From assembly GCF_022179725.1 (NCBI RefSeq), contig NZ_BPRC01000007.1, positions 124,001 to 188,000 on the forward strand: a DNA stretch of 64,000 nucleotides, in the 5' to 3' direction. The translations under genes and the position numbers were made by a program. Positions 1 through 7,681 of the stretch are shown here, one piece after another. Within the stretch, counting starts at the first letter, position 1. Every line of letters begins with the position of its first letter. The stretch is from Methylorubrum aminovorans (lineage in GTDB: Bacteria > Pseudomonadota > Alphaproteobacteria > Rhizobiales > Beijerinckiaceae). The notes beneath the pieces were generated by a model. That model saw only the letters and a program-made list of their open reading frames with translations. It was not told the origin of the DNA and did not search any database.

Positions 1-2045
1 ATCTCGGCCTCCAGCCGGGCACCGATACCGCGCTCTTCTCCGGCCTGCTGGTGCATCTGGCCGGCATGGGCAAGCTGGACCTGCGCTTCATCGAGGCGCA
101 CACCGCCGGCTTCGAGGGCGCCCTGGAGCGCGCCCGGCAGATCGCGCCGGACATCGCCGCCACCGCCCGCGCCACGGGTCTGGCCGAAGCCGACGTGCAG
201 GCCTTCTTCGAGCTGTTCGCCCGGACGAAGCGCGTCGTCACGGGCTTCAGCCAGGGGGCGAACCAGTCGGCGCAGGGCACCGACAAGGGCAACGCCATCA
301 TCAACTGCCATCTCGCCACCGGGCGGATCGGCCAGCCCGGCATGGGCCCGCTCTCGCTCACCGGCCAGCCCAACGCCATGGGCGGGCGCGAGGTCGGCGG
401 CCTGGCCAACATGCTCGCCGCCCACATGCACTTCGCGCCGGAAGAGGTGGACCGGGTCCGCCGTTTCTGGAAGGCGCCCAACATCATCACCGGCGAGGGC
501 ATGAAGGCGGTCGCGCTGTTCGAGGCGATCGAGCGGGGCAAGATCAAGGCGCTCTGGGTAATCGGCACCAACCCGCTCGTCTCGATGCCGCGGGCCGACC
601 GGATCCGCGAGGCGATCAAGGGGCTCGACCTCTACGTCGTCTCGGAGGCGGTCGCGAACAGCGACAGCGCCCGCGCGACGGGTAAGAAGACCGTGCTGCT
701 GCCGGCGCTGGCCTGGGGCGAGAAGGACGGCACGGTGACGAATTCCGAGCGCCGCATCTCGCGCCAGCGCGCCTTCCTGAAGGCGCCGGGGCAGGCGCGG
801 GCGGATTGGGCGATCCTGTGCGACGTTGCCCGCCGCCTCGGTCACGGCGAGGCCTTCGCCTACCAGTCCGCCGCCGAGATTTTTCGCGAACACGCTGCGC
901 TCTCGGCGTTCGAGAACGAGGGCAGCCGCGACTTCGACCTCGGCGGCCTCGCCGAGATGAGCTCGCTTGCCTACGACGCGCACCGGCCGATGCAGTGGCC
1001 GGTGCCGAAGCGCGGGCCGGAGGCGAAGACGGGCCGCGCCCGGCTCTTTGCCGACGGGCGCTTCTACACCTTCGACCGGCGCGCCCGCTTCGTCGCGGTG
1101 CAGCCGCCGGCCCTGGCGCAGCCGGTCACCGCCGCGCACCCGCTGGTGCTCAACACCGGCCGCATCCGCGACCACTGGCACACCATGACCCGCACGGGCA
1201 AAAGCCAGCGCCTCTCCGCCCACCGCGCCGTGCCCTTCGTCGAGGTTCATCCCGACGACGCGGCCCGCTACCGCCTGAGCGACGGAGGATTTGCCCGCGT
1301 CGCGACCGAGCTCGGCAGCGCGATCCTCGAAGTGACGGTGACGGACGCCGTTCTGCCGGGCTCGATCTTCGTGCCGATGCACTGGTCCGACATGACCGCC
1401 TCCGACGGGCGCGCGGCGGCGCTCGCCCGCGGCATCGCCGATCCGGTCTCGGGCCAGCCGGAACTGAAGGCGACGCCCGCTTCCGTCGAGGCCGTGGCCT
1501 ACCGTTCCCGCGGCTACCTGCTGACGCGGGACATCCAGGCGGCGCCCGCCGGCTGGTGGTGGGCGCGGGCGACCGTTCAGGGCGGCTCCGGCCTCATCTT
1601 CGCGACCCAGGAGGGCTCGCGAGAGATGGCCTTGTCCGTGCGTGGACTGTTCCCCGGCCACGAGCTGGCCGAGTACGTCGATCACGCCCGCGGCCTCTAC
1701 CGCTGCGCCGTCTATCGCGGGGACCAACTCATTGCGGCGCTCAGCGTGGCTCCCGGTGACCGGCGGCCGGACTGGGAAATCGCCAAGGCGGTCTTCGCCA
1801 GCCCCGACATCGAGGCGTTCGACCGGCGCGCCCTGCTCTCGGGCCGGGCGGCTTCGGCCTCGGCCGGGCCGATGGTCTGCGCCTGCCACGGCGTCGGGCT
1901 CGACGTCATCACTGGGGCGATCGCAGCTGGAGCGGGCTCGGTCGAGGCGGTGGGCGCGGCCTGCAAGGCGGGAACAAATTGCGGCTCCTGCATCCCCGAG
2001 ATTCGCAAGCTGCTGTCGCCGACGCTTGCGCGCAGCGCCGCGTAG
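1..2045 (+). CDS. nasA: Assimilatory nitrate reductase catalytic subunit, 5'-truncated by window edge
   Basis: Cytoplasmic molybdopterin enzyme reducing nitrate to nitrite for assimilation. The frame is open from the first bases (LGLQPGTDTALF at position 3), so the true start lies upstream and the N-terminal Fe-S region is missing. What remains is the end of the molybdopterin oxidoreductase domain (QGTDKGNAI, IGTNPLVSMP), the molybdopterin dinucleotide-binding domain (LNTGRIRDHWHTMTR, VPMHW) and a C-terminal BFD-like [2Fe-2S] domain (CACHGVG then NCGSCIPEI, nt 1872-2010), which is typical of the NasA type rather than periplasmic NapA. cysG follows on the same strand about 180 nt later; it supplies siroheme for nitrite reductase, which fits a nitrate-assimilation operon. 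Confidence 0.93.
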   Translation, partial: LGLQPGTDTALFSGLLVHLAGMGKLDLRFIEAHTAGFEGALERARQIAPDIAATARATGLAEADVQAFFELFARTKRVVTGFSQGANQSAQGTDKGNAIINCHLATGRIGQPGMGPLSLTGQPNAMGGREVGGLANMLAAHMHFAPEEVDRVRRFWKAPNIITGEGMKAVALFEAIERGKIKALWVIGTNPLVSMPRADRIREAIKGLDLYVVSEAVANSDSARATGKKTVLLPALAWGEKDGTVTNSERRISRQRAFLKAPGQARADWAILCDVARRLGHGEAFAYQSAAEIFREHAALSAFENEGSRDFDLGGLAEMSSLAYDAHRPMQWPVPKRGPEAKTGRARLFADGRFYTFDRRARFVAVQPPALAQPVTAAHPLVLNTGRIRDHWHTMTRTGKSQRLSAHRAVPFVEVHPDDAARYRLSDGGFARVATELGSAILEVTVTDAVLPGSIFVPMHWSDMTASDGRAAALARGIADPVSGQPELKATPASVEAVAYRSRGYLLTRDIQAAPAGWWWARATVQGGSGLIFATQEGSREMALSVRGLFPGHELAEYVDHARGLYRCAVYRGDQLIAALSVAPGDRRPDWEIAKAVFASPDIEAFDRRALLSGRAASASAGPMVCACHGVGLDVITGAIAAGAGSVEAVGAACKAGTNCGSCIPEIRKLLSPTLARSAA

Positions 2046-2088
2046 GCGCAGTTTTCAGGCCCTCCGTCCTACTCTCGCCCTCTTCCTA

Positions 2089-2173
2089 AGGTGCTGCGAA
2101 GCAGCTTCAAGGAGAGGGCTCCGGGAATGCCGCGCGCCCTGGAGTCCTCCTTCGAGGCTCCGCTCCGGCACCT
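2089..2173. repeat. Imperfect inverted repeat, REP-like, between nasA and cysG
   Basis: Left arm AGGTGCTGCGAAGCAGCTTC (2089-2108, continuing to 2114) and right arm 2147-2173, whose reverse complement reads AGGTGCCGGAGCGGAGCCTC and continues CGAAGGAG, match over about 26 nt with a few mismatches. The arms are 32 nt apart. The layout resembles dispersed intergenic REP-type elements of GC-rich alphaproteobacteria; the family assignment is inference. In mRNA it would form a long hairpin between two probably co-transcribed genes. Confidence 0.55.
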
Positions 2174-2223
2174 CAGGATGCGGGATGGGGATGGGATCAC
2201 AAGTCGAGTCGTACAAGAAGACC

Positions 2224-3681
2224 ATGAGCACGCCCCGCCAACCCCGCGAAACCCGCGCCGGCCTCGAGCCGCTGGCGGTGCTGCCCGTGTTCGTGCCGCT
2301 GCAGGACAAGCGGGCGGTGCTCGCCGGCTCCAACGGGGGCGCCCCCTGGAAGGTGAAGCTGCTCGCCGCCGCCGGCGCGCGGGTCGATGTCTATGCCGAG
2401 GCGCCGAGCGAGGAGCTGCGCGGCGTGCCGTCCGAGATCGCCGCCGGTTCGGTGACCTTGCACGAGCGCCGCTGGACGCCGGAGGATCTTCAAGGCGCGG
2501 CCTTCGCCATCGGTGCCATGGAGGACGAGGAGGATTGCATCGCCTTCGTCGCGGCGGCGCGCGCGGCGGGTGCCATCGTCAACGCGGTCGACCGGCCGCA
2601 TCTGTGCGACGTGAAGTTCGGCGCCATCGTCAACCGCTCGCCGCTCGTCGTCGGCATCTCGACCGAGGGCGCCGCCCCGGTCTTCGGGCAGACGGTGCGG
2701 GCGCGCATCGAGGCGATGCTGCCGCGCGGCTTCAAGCACTGGGTCGCCGCCGCCCGCGACTGGCGCGAGGCGGTCACTTCCCGCTTCCACGGCTTCTCCG
2801 AGCGGCGCGGCTTCTGGGAGCGCTTCACCGACCGCGCCTTCGCCGAACCGGACCGCACCCCGACGGAAGCCGACCTCGCCGACCTGCTGGGCCAGACCGA
2901 GGCGCTGCCGCTCGGCGGTGCCGTGACGCTCGTCGGCGCCGGGCCGGGCGATGCCGAACTGCTGACGCTCAAGGCCCTGCGCGCCCTGCGCAATGCCGAC
3001 GTGATCCTCTACGACGACCTCGTCGCTCCCGAAATCCTCGACTACGCCCGCCGCGAGGCCCGCACCATGCTGGTGGGCAAGACCGGTCACGGCCCCTCCT
3101 GCCGCCAGGACGACATCAACGCGCTGATGGTCTCGCTGGCGAAATCCGGCAAGCAGGTGGTGAGGCTGAAATCCGGCGACCCGCTCGTCTTCGGCCGGGC
3201 CGGCGAGGAGATCGAGGCTTGCGAGGCCGCGGGCATCCCCTGCACCATCGTCCCCGGCGTCAGCGCGGCGCAGGGCGCGGCGGCGGCACTCGGCGTCTCG
3301 CTCACCCATCGCGACGCGGCCCGGCGCCTGCAATTCGTCACCGGCCACGACCGCCGCGGGGCGTTGCCCGAGGATCTGAACTGGGGCGCGCTGGCCGACC
3401 GCAGCGTCACCACGGTCGTCTACATGCCCAAGCGCACGTTGCGGGCCCTGCTGGAGCGAGCGGTCGCCGAGGGGCTCGCTCCCGAGACGCCGGCCCTCGT
3501 CGTGTTCAACGCGACCCGCGCCAAGCAGGCGACAGTCGCCGGCACCGCCGCGGATCTCGCCGGGCGAATCGAGGCTTCGGATCTCGAAGGGCCGGCGCTG
3601 TTGATGGTCGGAGAGGCCCTGCGCCGGCACAACGCCCGCGGCGCGGACGCCCCCGTCGAGATCCGGGCCGAAGCCTCCTGA
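2224..3681 (+). CDS. cysG: Siroheme synthase CysG (uroporphyrinogen-III methyltransferase / precorrin-2 dehydrogenase-ferrochelatase)
   Basis: About 485 residues, normal for the fused enzyme that turns uroporphyrinogen III into siroheme in the cytoplasm. The N-terminal half is the NAD-dependent dehydrogenase/ferrochelatase module (AVLAGSNGGAPWKVKLLAAAGA, IVNRSPLVVGISTEGAAPV). The SAM-dependent methyltransferase module starts near residue 235 (TLVGAGPGDAELLTLKAL) and contains RLKSGDPLVFGRAGEE and VPGVSAAQGAAAALG. The start was set at the ATG at 2224 because the open frame further upstream runs through the end of nasA and the intergenic repeat and does not look coding. Its position after nasA supports a role in siroheme supply for nitrite reduction, although siroheme also serves sulfite reductase. 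Confidence 0.93.
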   Translation: MSTPRQPRETRAGLEPLAVLPVFVPLQDKRAVLAGSNGGAPWKVKLLAAAGARVDVYAEAPSEELRGVPSEIAAGSVTLHERRWTPEDLQGAAFAIGAMEDEEDCIAFVAAARAAGAIVNAVDRPHLCDVKFGAIVNRSPLVVGISTEGAAPVFGQTVRARIEAMLPRGFKHWVAAARDWREAVTSRFHGFSERRGFWERFTDRAFAEPDRTPTEADLADLLGQTEALPLGGAVTLVGAGPGDAELLTLKALRALRNADVILYDDLVAPEILDYARREARTMLVGKTGHGPSCRQDDINALMVSLAKSGKQVVRLKSGDPLVFGRAGEEIEACEAAGIPCTIVPGVSAAQGAAAALGVSLTHRDAARRLQFVTGHDRRGALPEDLNWGALADRSVTTVVYMPKRTLRALLERAVAEGLAPETPALVVFNATRAKQATVAGTAADLAGRIEASDLEGPALLMVGEALRRHNARGADAPVEIRAEAS

Positions 3682-3880
3682 CACGCCGCATCGTCCGGAG
3701 GACCGGGCGCCCGTGCGGCTTCCCGCGGGCTTGCGGCACGCCTTGGGCTCTGTGATGTGAGGAGTGGCGCACTGACGACCGAGGCTGTCGCTTTCAGCAC
3801 AGCGTCCGGAGTCGGGGCCCGTTCCACACGGTCGTCCCGCCCCGTTGGGCCGCCTTCGTAGACACGCTTCCGAGAGCTCC

Positions 3881-4474
3881 ATGCGTCGTCCCTCCCGCAG
3901 CGTTCTCCTGCCGCTCGCCGCCTTCGTCGCCGGTCTCGTGGCCCTCTCCGTCGCGCTGGTGATGACGCTGGTGCCGCAGCATCCCCAGAGCGGCCCGAGC
4001 GGCGTCGGCGGGCCCTTCACCCTGGTGAACCAGAACGGGGCGACGGTCACCGAGCGCGACTTTGCCGGCAAGCCCTACCTGATGTTCTTCGGCTTCACCC
4101 ATTGCCCCGACGTCTGCCCGACCACGCTGCAGCAGATCAGCGATGTGCTGGCGGCGCTGGGCCCCAAGGCCGACGCGCTGAAGGTCGCCTTCGTCAGCGT
4201 CGATCCCGAGCGCGACACGCCCGAATCCCTCAAGACCTACCTGTCGAGCTTCGATCCGCGCATTACGGGCCTTACCGGCAGCCCGGAGCAGGTGGCGGCG
4301 ACCATCAAGACCTTCCGCGCCTACGCCAAGAAGGTGCCGAGCCAGGGCGGCGACTACACGATGGAGCACACCGCGCTCGTCTACCTGATGGACGCCCGCA
4401 ACGGCTTCGTCGGCGCGGTCAACCTCAACCGGCCGGCAGCGGAGACGGCAGCGGAGCTGTCGAAGCGGATCTGA
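3881..4474 (+). CDS. SCO1/SenC family copper chaperone
   Basis: About 197 residues with an N-terminal membrane anchor (VLLPLAAFVAGLVALSVALVM) and a periplasmic thioredoxin-like domain. The copper-binding signature CPDVCP (Cys75, Cys79) and the distal His163 in MEHTAL are all present. Family members deliver copper to the CuA centre of cytochrome oxidase subunit II or act as thiol reductants. The ctaCDGE cluster lies about 35 kb away, so the partner is inferred. An in-frame TTG lies 36 nt upstream, but the ATG at 3881 gives the usual Met-Arg-rich start before the anchor. The 3' end overlaps the convergent glycosyltransferase gene by 50 bp. Confidence 0.9.
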   Translation: MRRPSRSVLLPLAAFVAGLVALSVALVMTLVPQHPQSGPSGVGGPFTLVNQNGATVTERDFAGKPYLMFFGFTHCPDVCPTTLQQISDVLAALGPKADALKVAFVSVDPERDTPESLKTYLSSFDPRITGLTGSPEQVAATIKTFRAYAKKVPSQGGDYTMEHTALVYLMDARNGFVGAVNLNRPAAETAAELSKRI

Positions 4475-6251
4475 TCGCGCCGAGCGGGCGCCGCCCGAGC
4501 GCGCCGGTCCGGGAGGTGCGGGCCAGCCCGTGCTCGGTCTTGTTCCAGCGGTGCGGATGCCGAGCCAGTTCGAACACGGCGAGCCACGCCGCGACGCTGC
4601 CGAGGAGGAAGTAGACGGGTAGCAGCAGCACGAGCGGCACGAGGTCGAACCATCCCCGCCGGAGGCAGCCGACGAGGCCGGGCAGGCACATCGCCGCCAG
4701 CCCGCCGAGGAACACCGTGATCGAAGCCGCACGCTTGACGATGGCGACGCCGTCGTCCGCCTCGACCCAACTGACGAGGTCGACGAGACCGCCGAGCAGC
4801 ATGAAGGGATAGAACAGGGCTGAGACGACCGTGCCGGGCAGCAGCGCCAGCACGCACAGGCTCCCCGCCGCACCGAGGCGGCGATAGAGGTGGAGCGGGC
4901 GCCAGCCATGGGTGAAGCTCGTCTGCAGGAAGCCCTTCATCCAGCGGGTGCGCTGGCGCAGCCACTTGCGCGGATGGGCGAGCGCCTCCTCGTACGTCGC
5001 ACTCGGCAGATCGCCGACATCGTAGCCCGCAAGCGCCATGCGCAGGCCGAGATCGGCATCCTCGGTGACATTCCACGAATCCCATCCATGGAGATCGCGC
5101 AGGACGCGGGTGCGGAAATGTGTCGAGGTTCCACCGAGCGGCGTCGGCATCCGCCACGCGGCCAGGGCCGGGCCGAGCACGTCGAACAGGGCCGCGTACT
5201 CGATGGCGAACAGGCGCGGGAGCCAACCGTCGCCGTGATTGTCGATGACGAGGCGGCCTTGGAGGCAGGCGGTCGAGGCCGGCGCGCGGGCAAACAGCGT
5301 CGCGGCGAGGCGAAGCTGTTCGGGCGATATCACATCTTCCGCGTCGTAGACCACGAGGTGCTCGCCGCGGGCGAGCGGCAGGGCCGCGTTCAACGCCCTC
5401 GGCTTCGTGCGCGGCATGCCCTCCGGGACGGTGACGATTTCGAAGCGGGCAGGCAGCGGGGTCGCGCGGAACGCCGTGGCGGTCGCCTCGTCGTCCGCCT
5501 CCAGCAGGAACTTGATATCCAGCTTGGCTGCCGGATAGTCGAGCCGGCGCAGGGCGCCGAGCAGACGCGGCACCACCGGCGCCTCCCGGTAGAGGGCGAT
5601 GAGGATCGTGTAGGTCGGAAGTTCTTCGTCCGTCAGGAGCGCCGGCCGCTTTTCGGGCTCTGCGGCGCGCAGGATCTCGACAGCCCCGATCCCGGCCGCG
5701 GTGAGGCGAAAGGTCAGCAGGGTCAGCATCAGGCCCTGGATCAGCAGCAGCAGGAGGAAGCCGGCCATCGTCGGAAGGCGAGCGAGCAGGACGACAAGGG
5801 CGAACACGCTGCCGGCCAAGACAAGGTCGATCGCCAGCGGGCCAGGGCGGCAGGACCATTCGGGACGCAGACGCCCCAGGGTTTCGGAGGCATCCTCGGC
5901 GATGGCGGCCCCGTACCGTGCGAACAGGGCCTGCCTCAAGGCCGTCGGAGTCGTGATGGCAAGAGGCTGCGCCGTTCGACCCGCCGCAATCAGGCGCGCC
6001 ACCGCGGCACCGCGCGGTGCCGCGACGAGGACTTCGCCTCCCTCGGATGTCACGAGCGGCGCGGCGCCGGCCTCAAGACAGCGCCTGTACGGAACGCCCT
6101 CTCCGATCGTGAAAGATCCGGCGAGAAAGGTCGCTCCGAGCCGGCGGGCCAGCGCGCGATAGAACGCCTCCTCGGAGAGAAGTCCCTCGTTGAGGAGAGC
6201 GGTCGCGGCGTCGGTGCCGCAGCGGCGGGCGATGGTCGCGGCCCGGCTCAA
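4425..6251 (-). CDS. GT2 family membrane glycosyltransferase with MshEN/GspE-N-like N-terminal domain
   Basis: About 608 residues from the TTG at 6251. Residues 1-110 look like a type II secretion ATPase N-terminal (MshEN) domain (FYRALARRLGATFL, then EVLVAAPRGAAVARLI). Two membrane spans follow near 140-190. The GT2 catalytic domain has DAED (303-306), TED (396-398) and QRTRW (433-437), i.e. the D,D,D,QxxRW signature of processive synthases. Several C-terminal helices follow. It probably builds an extracellular polysaccharide at the inner membrane; the product is unknown. The frame stays open upstream to the stop at 6375-6377 with protein-like sequence but no ATG, GTG or TTG; a CTG at 6344, preceded by GGGAG, is a plausible true start. 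The 3' end overlaps the SCO gene. Confidence 0.85.
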   Translation of the reverse strand: MSRAATIARRCGTDAATALLNEGLLSEEAFYRALARRLGATFLAGSFTIGEGVPYRRCLEAGAAPLVTSEGGEVLVAAPRGAAVARLIAAGRTAQPLAITTPTALRQALFARYGAAIAEDASETLGRLRPEWSCRPGPLAIDLVLAGSVFALVVLLARLPTMAGFLLLLLIQGLMLTLLTFRLTAAGIGAVEILRAAEPEKRPALLTDEELPTYTILIALYREAPVVPRLLGALRRLDYPAAKLDIKFLLEADDEATATAFRATPLPARFEIVTVPEGMPRTKPRALNAALPLARGEHLVVYDAEDVISPEQLRLAATLFARAPASTACLQGRLVIDNHGDGWLPRLFAIEYAALFDVLGPALAAWRMPTPLGGTSTHFRTRVLRDLHGWDSWNVTEDADLGLRMALAGYDVGDLPSATYEEALAHPRKWLRQRTRWMKGFLQTSFTHGWRPLHLYRRLGAAGSLCVLALLPGTVVSALFYPFMLLGGLVDLVSWVEADDGVAIVKRAASITVFLGGLAAMCLPGLVGCLRRGWFDLVPLVLLLPVYFLLGSVAAWLAVFELARHPHRWNKTEHGLARTSRTGALGRRPLGAIRSASTAPLPSPLPAG

Positions 6252-6343
6252 CGTCTCGAGGGGAACGCCCTCGGCCGCGAGGAAGCCGATTTCCGGCGGG
6301 AGCAGAGCGGACCGGTTGCTCCGTCGGCGGTCGAGATCGGACA

Positions 6344-6360
6344 GGGGGATAGCTCCCTGC
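6344..6360 (-). promoter_or_regulatory. Candidate ribosome binding site and CTG start of the GT2 glycosyltransferase
   Basis: Read on the minus strand, GCAGGGAGCTATCCCC is followed directly by CTG (6342-6344), in frame with the glycosyltransferase. GGGAG at about 8 nt spacing is a good Shine-Dalgarno match, better than anything before the TTG at 6251. The 31 residues it would add (containing LLPPEIGFLAAEGVPLETL) look like real protein. CTG starts are rare, so this is tentative. Confidence 0.4.
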
Positions 6361-6386
6361 GAGCCCGCGCCGTGCTAGGGAGAGGC

Positions 6387-7313
6387 ATGGGCTCGGACCT
6401 CTCCATCGGCGTGCACTGCGCCACGACGACAACCAGCGCGTCAATTCTCTACCGCTGGATGCAGTGGCTGATCGTACCAGCCGTTATCATTTCATTAACC
6501 AATGTTGCATCGGCACAACAGCCGACCGATCCCGCGCCAACGCCGTCCGTGGCCATCCCGAATTTCTGGAATCCGCGGGCGCGTGGTGAGCGCGTCGAGG
6601 CGCCGCAGACGGGACGGGCCGTCCGCTTCATGACCGACGACGAATTCCCGCCCCTGCACTTCGCAGGGCCCGACGGCATGCCGACGGGCTTTGCCGTGGA
6701 ACTGGCCCGCGCGGTCTGCGACCGGTTGACCATCACCTGCACGGTGCAGGCGCGCCGCTTCGACACGCTGCTCGACGCGCTCGCCGACAAGCAAGGCGAC
6801 GTGGTCGCCGCCGCCGTGCCCCTGACCGCGGGCCTGCGCGCGCGCTTCCTGGCCACGCGACCCTATTTCCGCTGGCCGGCCCGCTTCGTCGCCCGCAAGG
6901 ATCGCGGTCTGCCCGCCCCCTCGGCGAGCGCGCTGGCCGGGCGGAGCGTCGGAATCGTGGAGGGCAGCGCCCACGAGGCCTACCTGAAAGCCTATTTCCC
7001 CAAGGCCACAGGCAAGACGTTCACCGACCTGTCAGCGGCCGAGAGCGCGCTCAAGCGCGGCGAGGTCGAGTATCTGTTCGCCGACGGCCTCAGCCTCGCT
7101 CTGTGGCTGAACGGCCAGGAGGCGGAAGGCTGCTGCGCCTATTCCGGCGGCGACTACTTGGAGAACCGCTATTTTGGCGAGGGCATCGGCTTCGTCACCC
7201 GCACCGAGGACGCGGCACTCGCCCGCGCCCTCGACGATGCGTTGCAGCGGGTGTGGGACGACGGAAAATACGCTGAGCTCTATCTACGGTTTTTTCCGGT
7301 CAGTCCGTTCTGA
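6387..7313 (+). CDS. Orphan family 3 extracellular solute-binding protein (amino-acid type)
   Basis: About 308 residues. A signal sequence (MQWLIVPAVIISLTNVASA) lies after a short N-terminal extension. The mature part is a periplasmic type II binding fold of the SBP_bac_3 class: RFMTDDEFPPLHF opens the first lobe, followed by GFAVELARAVCDRL, SVGIVEGSAHEAYL and a C-terminal VWDDGKYAELYLRFF helix. No permease or ATPase gene is adjacent, so it may work with a distant ABC transporter or as a sensor; its ligand is not predictable. ATG 6387 was chosen because AGGGAGAGG lies just upstream; the internal ATG at 6459 would start directly at the signal peptide. It is divergent from the glycosyltransferase gene, with start regions close together. 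Confidence 0.82.
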   Translation: MGSDLSIGVHCATTTTSASILYRWMQWLIVPAVIISLTNVASAQQPTDPAPTPSVAIPNFWNPRARGERVEAPQTGRAVRFMTDDEFPPLHFAGPDGMPTGFAVELARAVCDRLTITCTVQARRFDTLLDALADKQGDVVAAAVPLTAGLRARFLATRPYFRWPARFVARKDRGLPAPSASALAGRSVGIVEGSAHEAYLKAYFPKATGKTFTDLSAAESALKRGEVEYLFADGLSLALWLNGQEAEGCCAYSGGDYLENRYFGEGIGFVTRTEDAALARALDDALQRVWDDGKYAELYLRFFPVSPF

Positions 7314-7396
7314 CCTGGGCCTGAACGCCCTAACTGCTGTAGCGTGAAGCCCGCGCCTCACGGGGCCTGCAAGCCCCGGCCGACCTAAAGGATCGA

Positions 7397-7624
7397 ATGG
7401 ATCGTCCGCGAATGCCGAAGCCGTACAGCATACAGGGACAGGCGCGTCGCCGCGTCGGCGAGCCGCAAACCGCGCAGCGGGAGAGCGATCTTTCCCTGGA
7501 GAGGCGACAAAAGCTCGCGCTAAACCGCTTCACCTATAGCGGTGGCTACGACGGCTATGAAGGCCGCATGATCCTGAAGCCGGAGCTGAGACGACGGGAC
7601 GGACACCCCGACGGGTCTCGCTGA
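7397..7624 (+). CDS. Small hypothetical protein, 75 residues
   Basis: A short, highly charged ORF (rich in Arg, Gln and Gly, with FTYSGGYDGYEGRM in the middle) without signal peptide or membrane helix. It starts at an ATG preceded by AAAGGA at about 4 nt spacing and ends just before a hairpin shared with the convergent cobT gene. I do not recognise the family. It occupies the only open stretch between the solute-binding protein gene and cobT. Chance ORFs of this size are common in GC-rich DNA, so the call is moderate. Confidence 0.4.
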   Translation: MDRPRMPKPYSIQGQARRRVGEPQTAQRESDLSLERRQKLALNRFTYSGGYDGYEGRMILKPELRRRDGHPDGSR

Positions 7625-7630
7625 CCCTCG

Positions 7631-7677
7631 CCGCATCGTCCACACCGTAACCGGGAGGCGGCCCCTCCCGGATGCGG
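7631..7677. terminator. Nested hairpin between the small ORF and cobT 3' ends
   Basis: Inner stem CCGGGAGG (7651-7658) pairs with CCTCCCGG (7664-7671) around a 5-nt loop. CCGCATC (7631-7637) and GATGCGG (7671-7677) can also pair, with one base shared. It lies between convergent gene ends, as expected for a bidirectional terminator, but has no clear T tract. Confidence 0.45.
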
Positions 7678-7681
7678 TCGG

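Noticed and set aside
2197-4071. 624-codon minus-strand frame over cysG
   Set aside because: Antisense to siroheme synthase and composition unlike protein.
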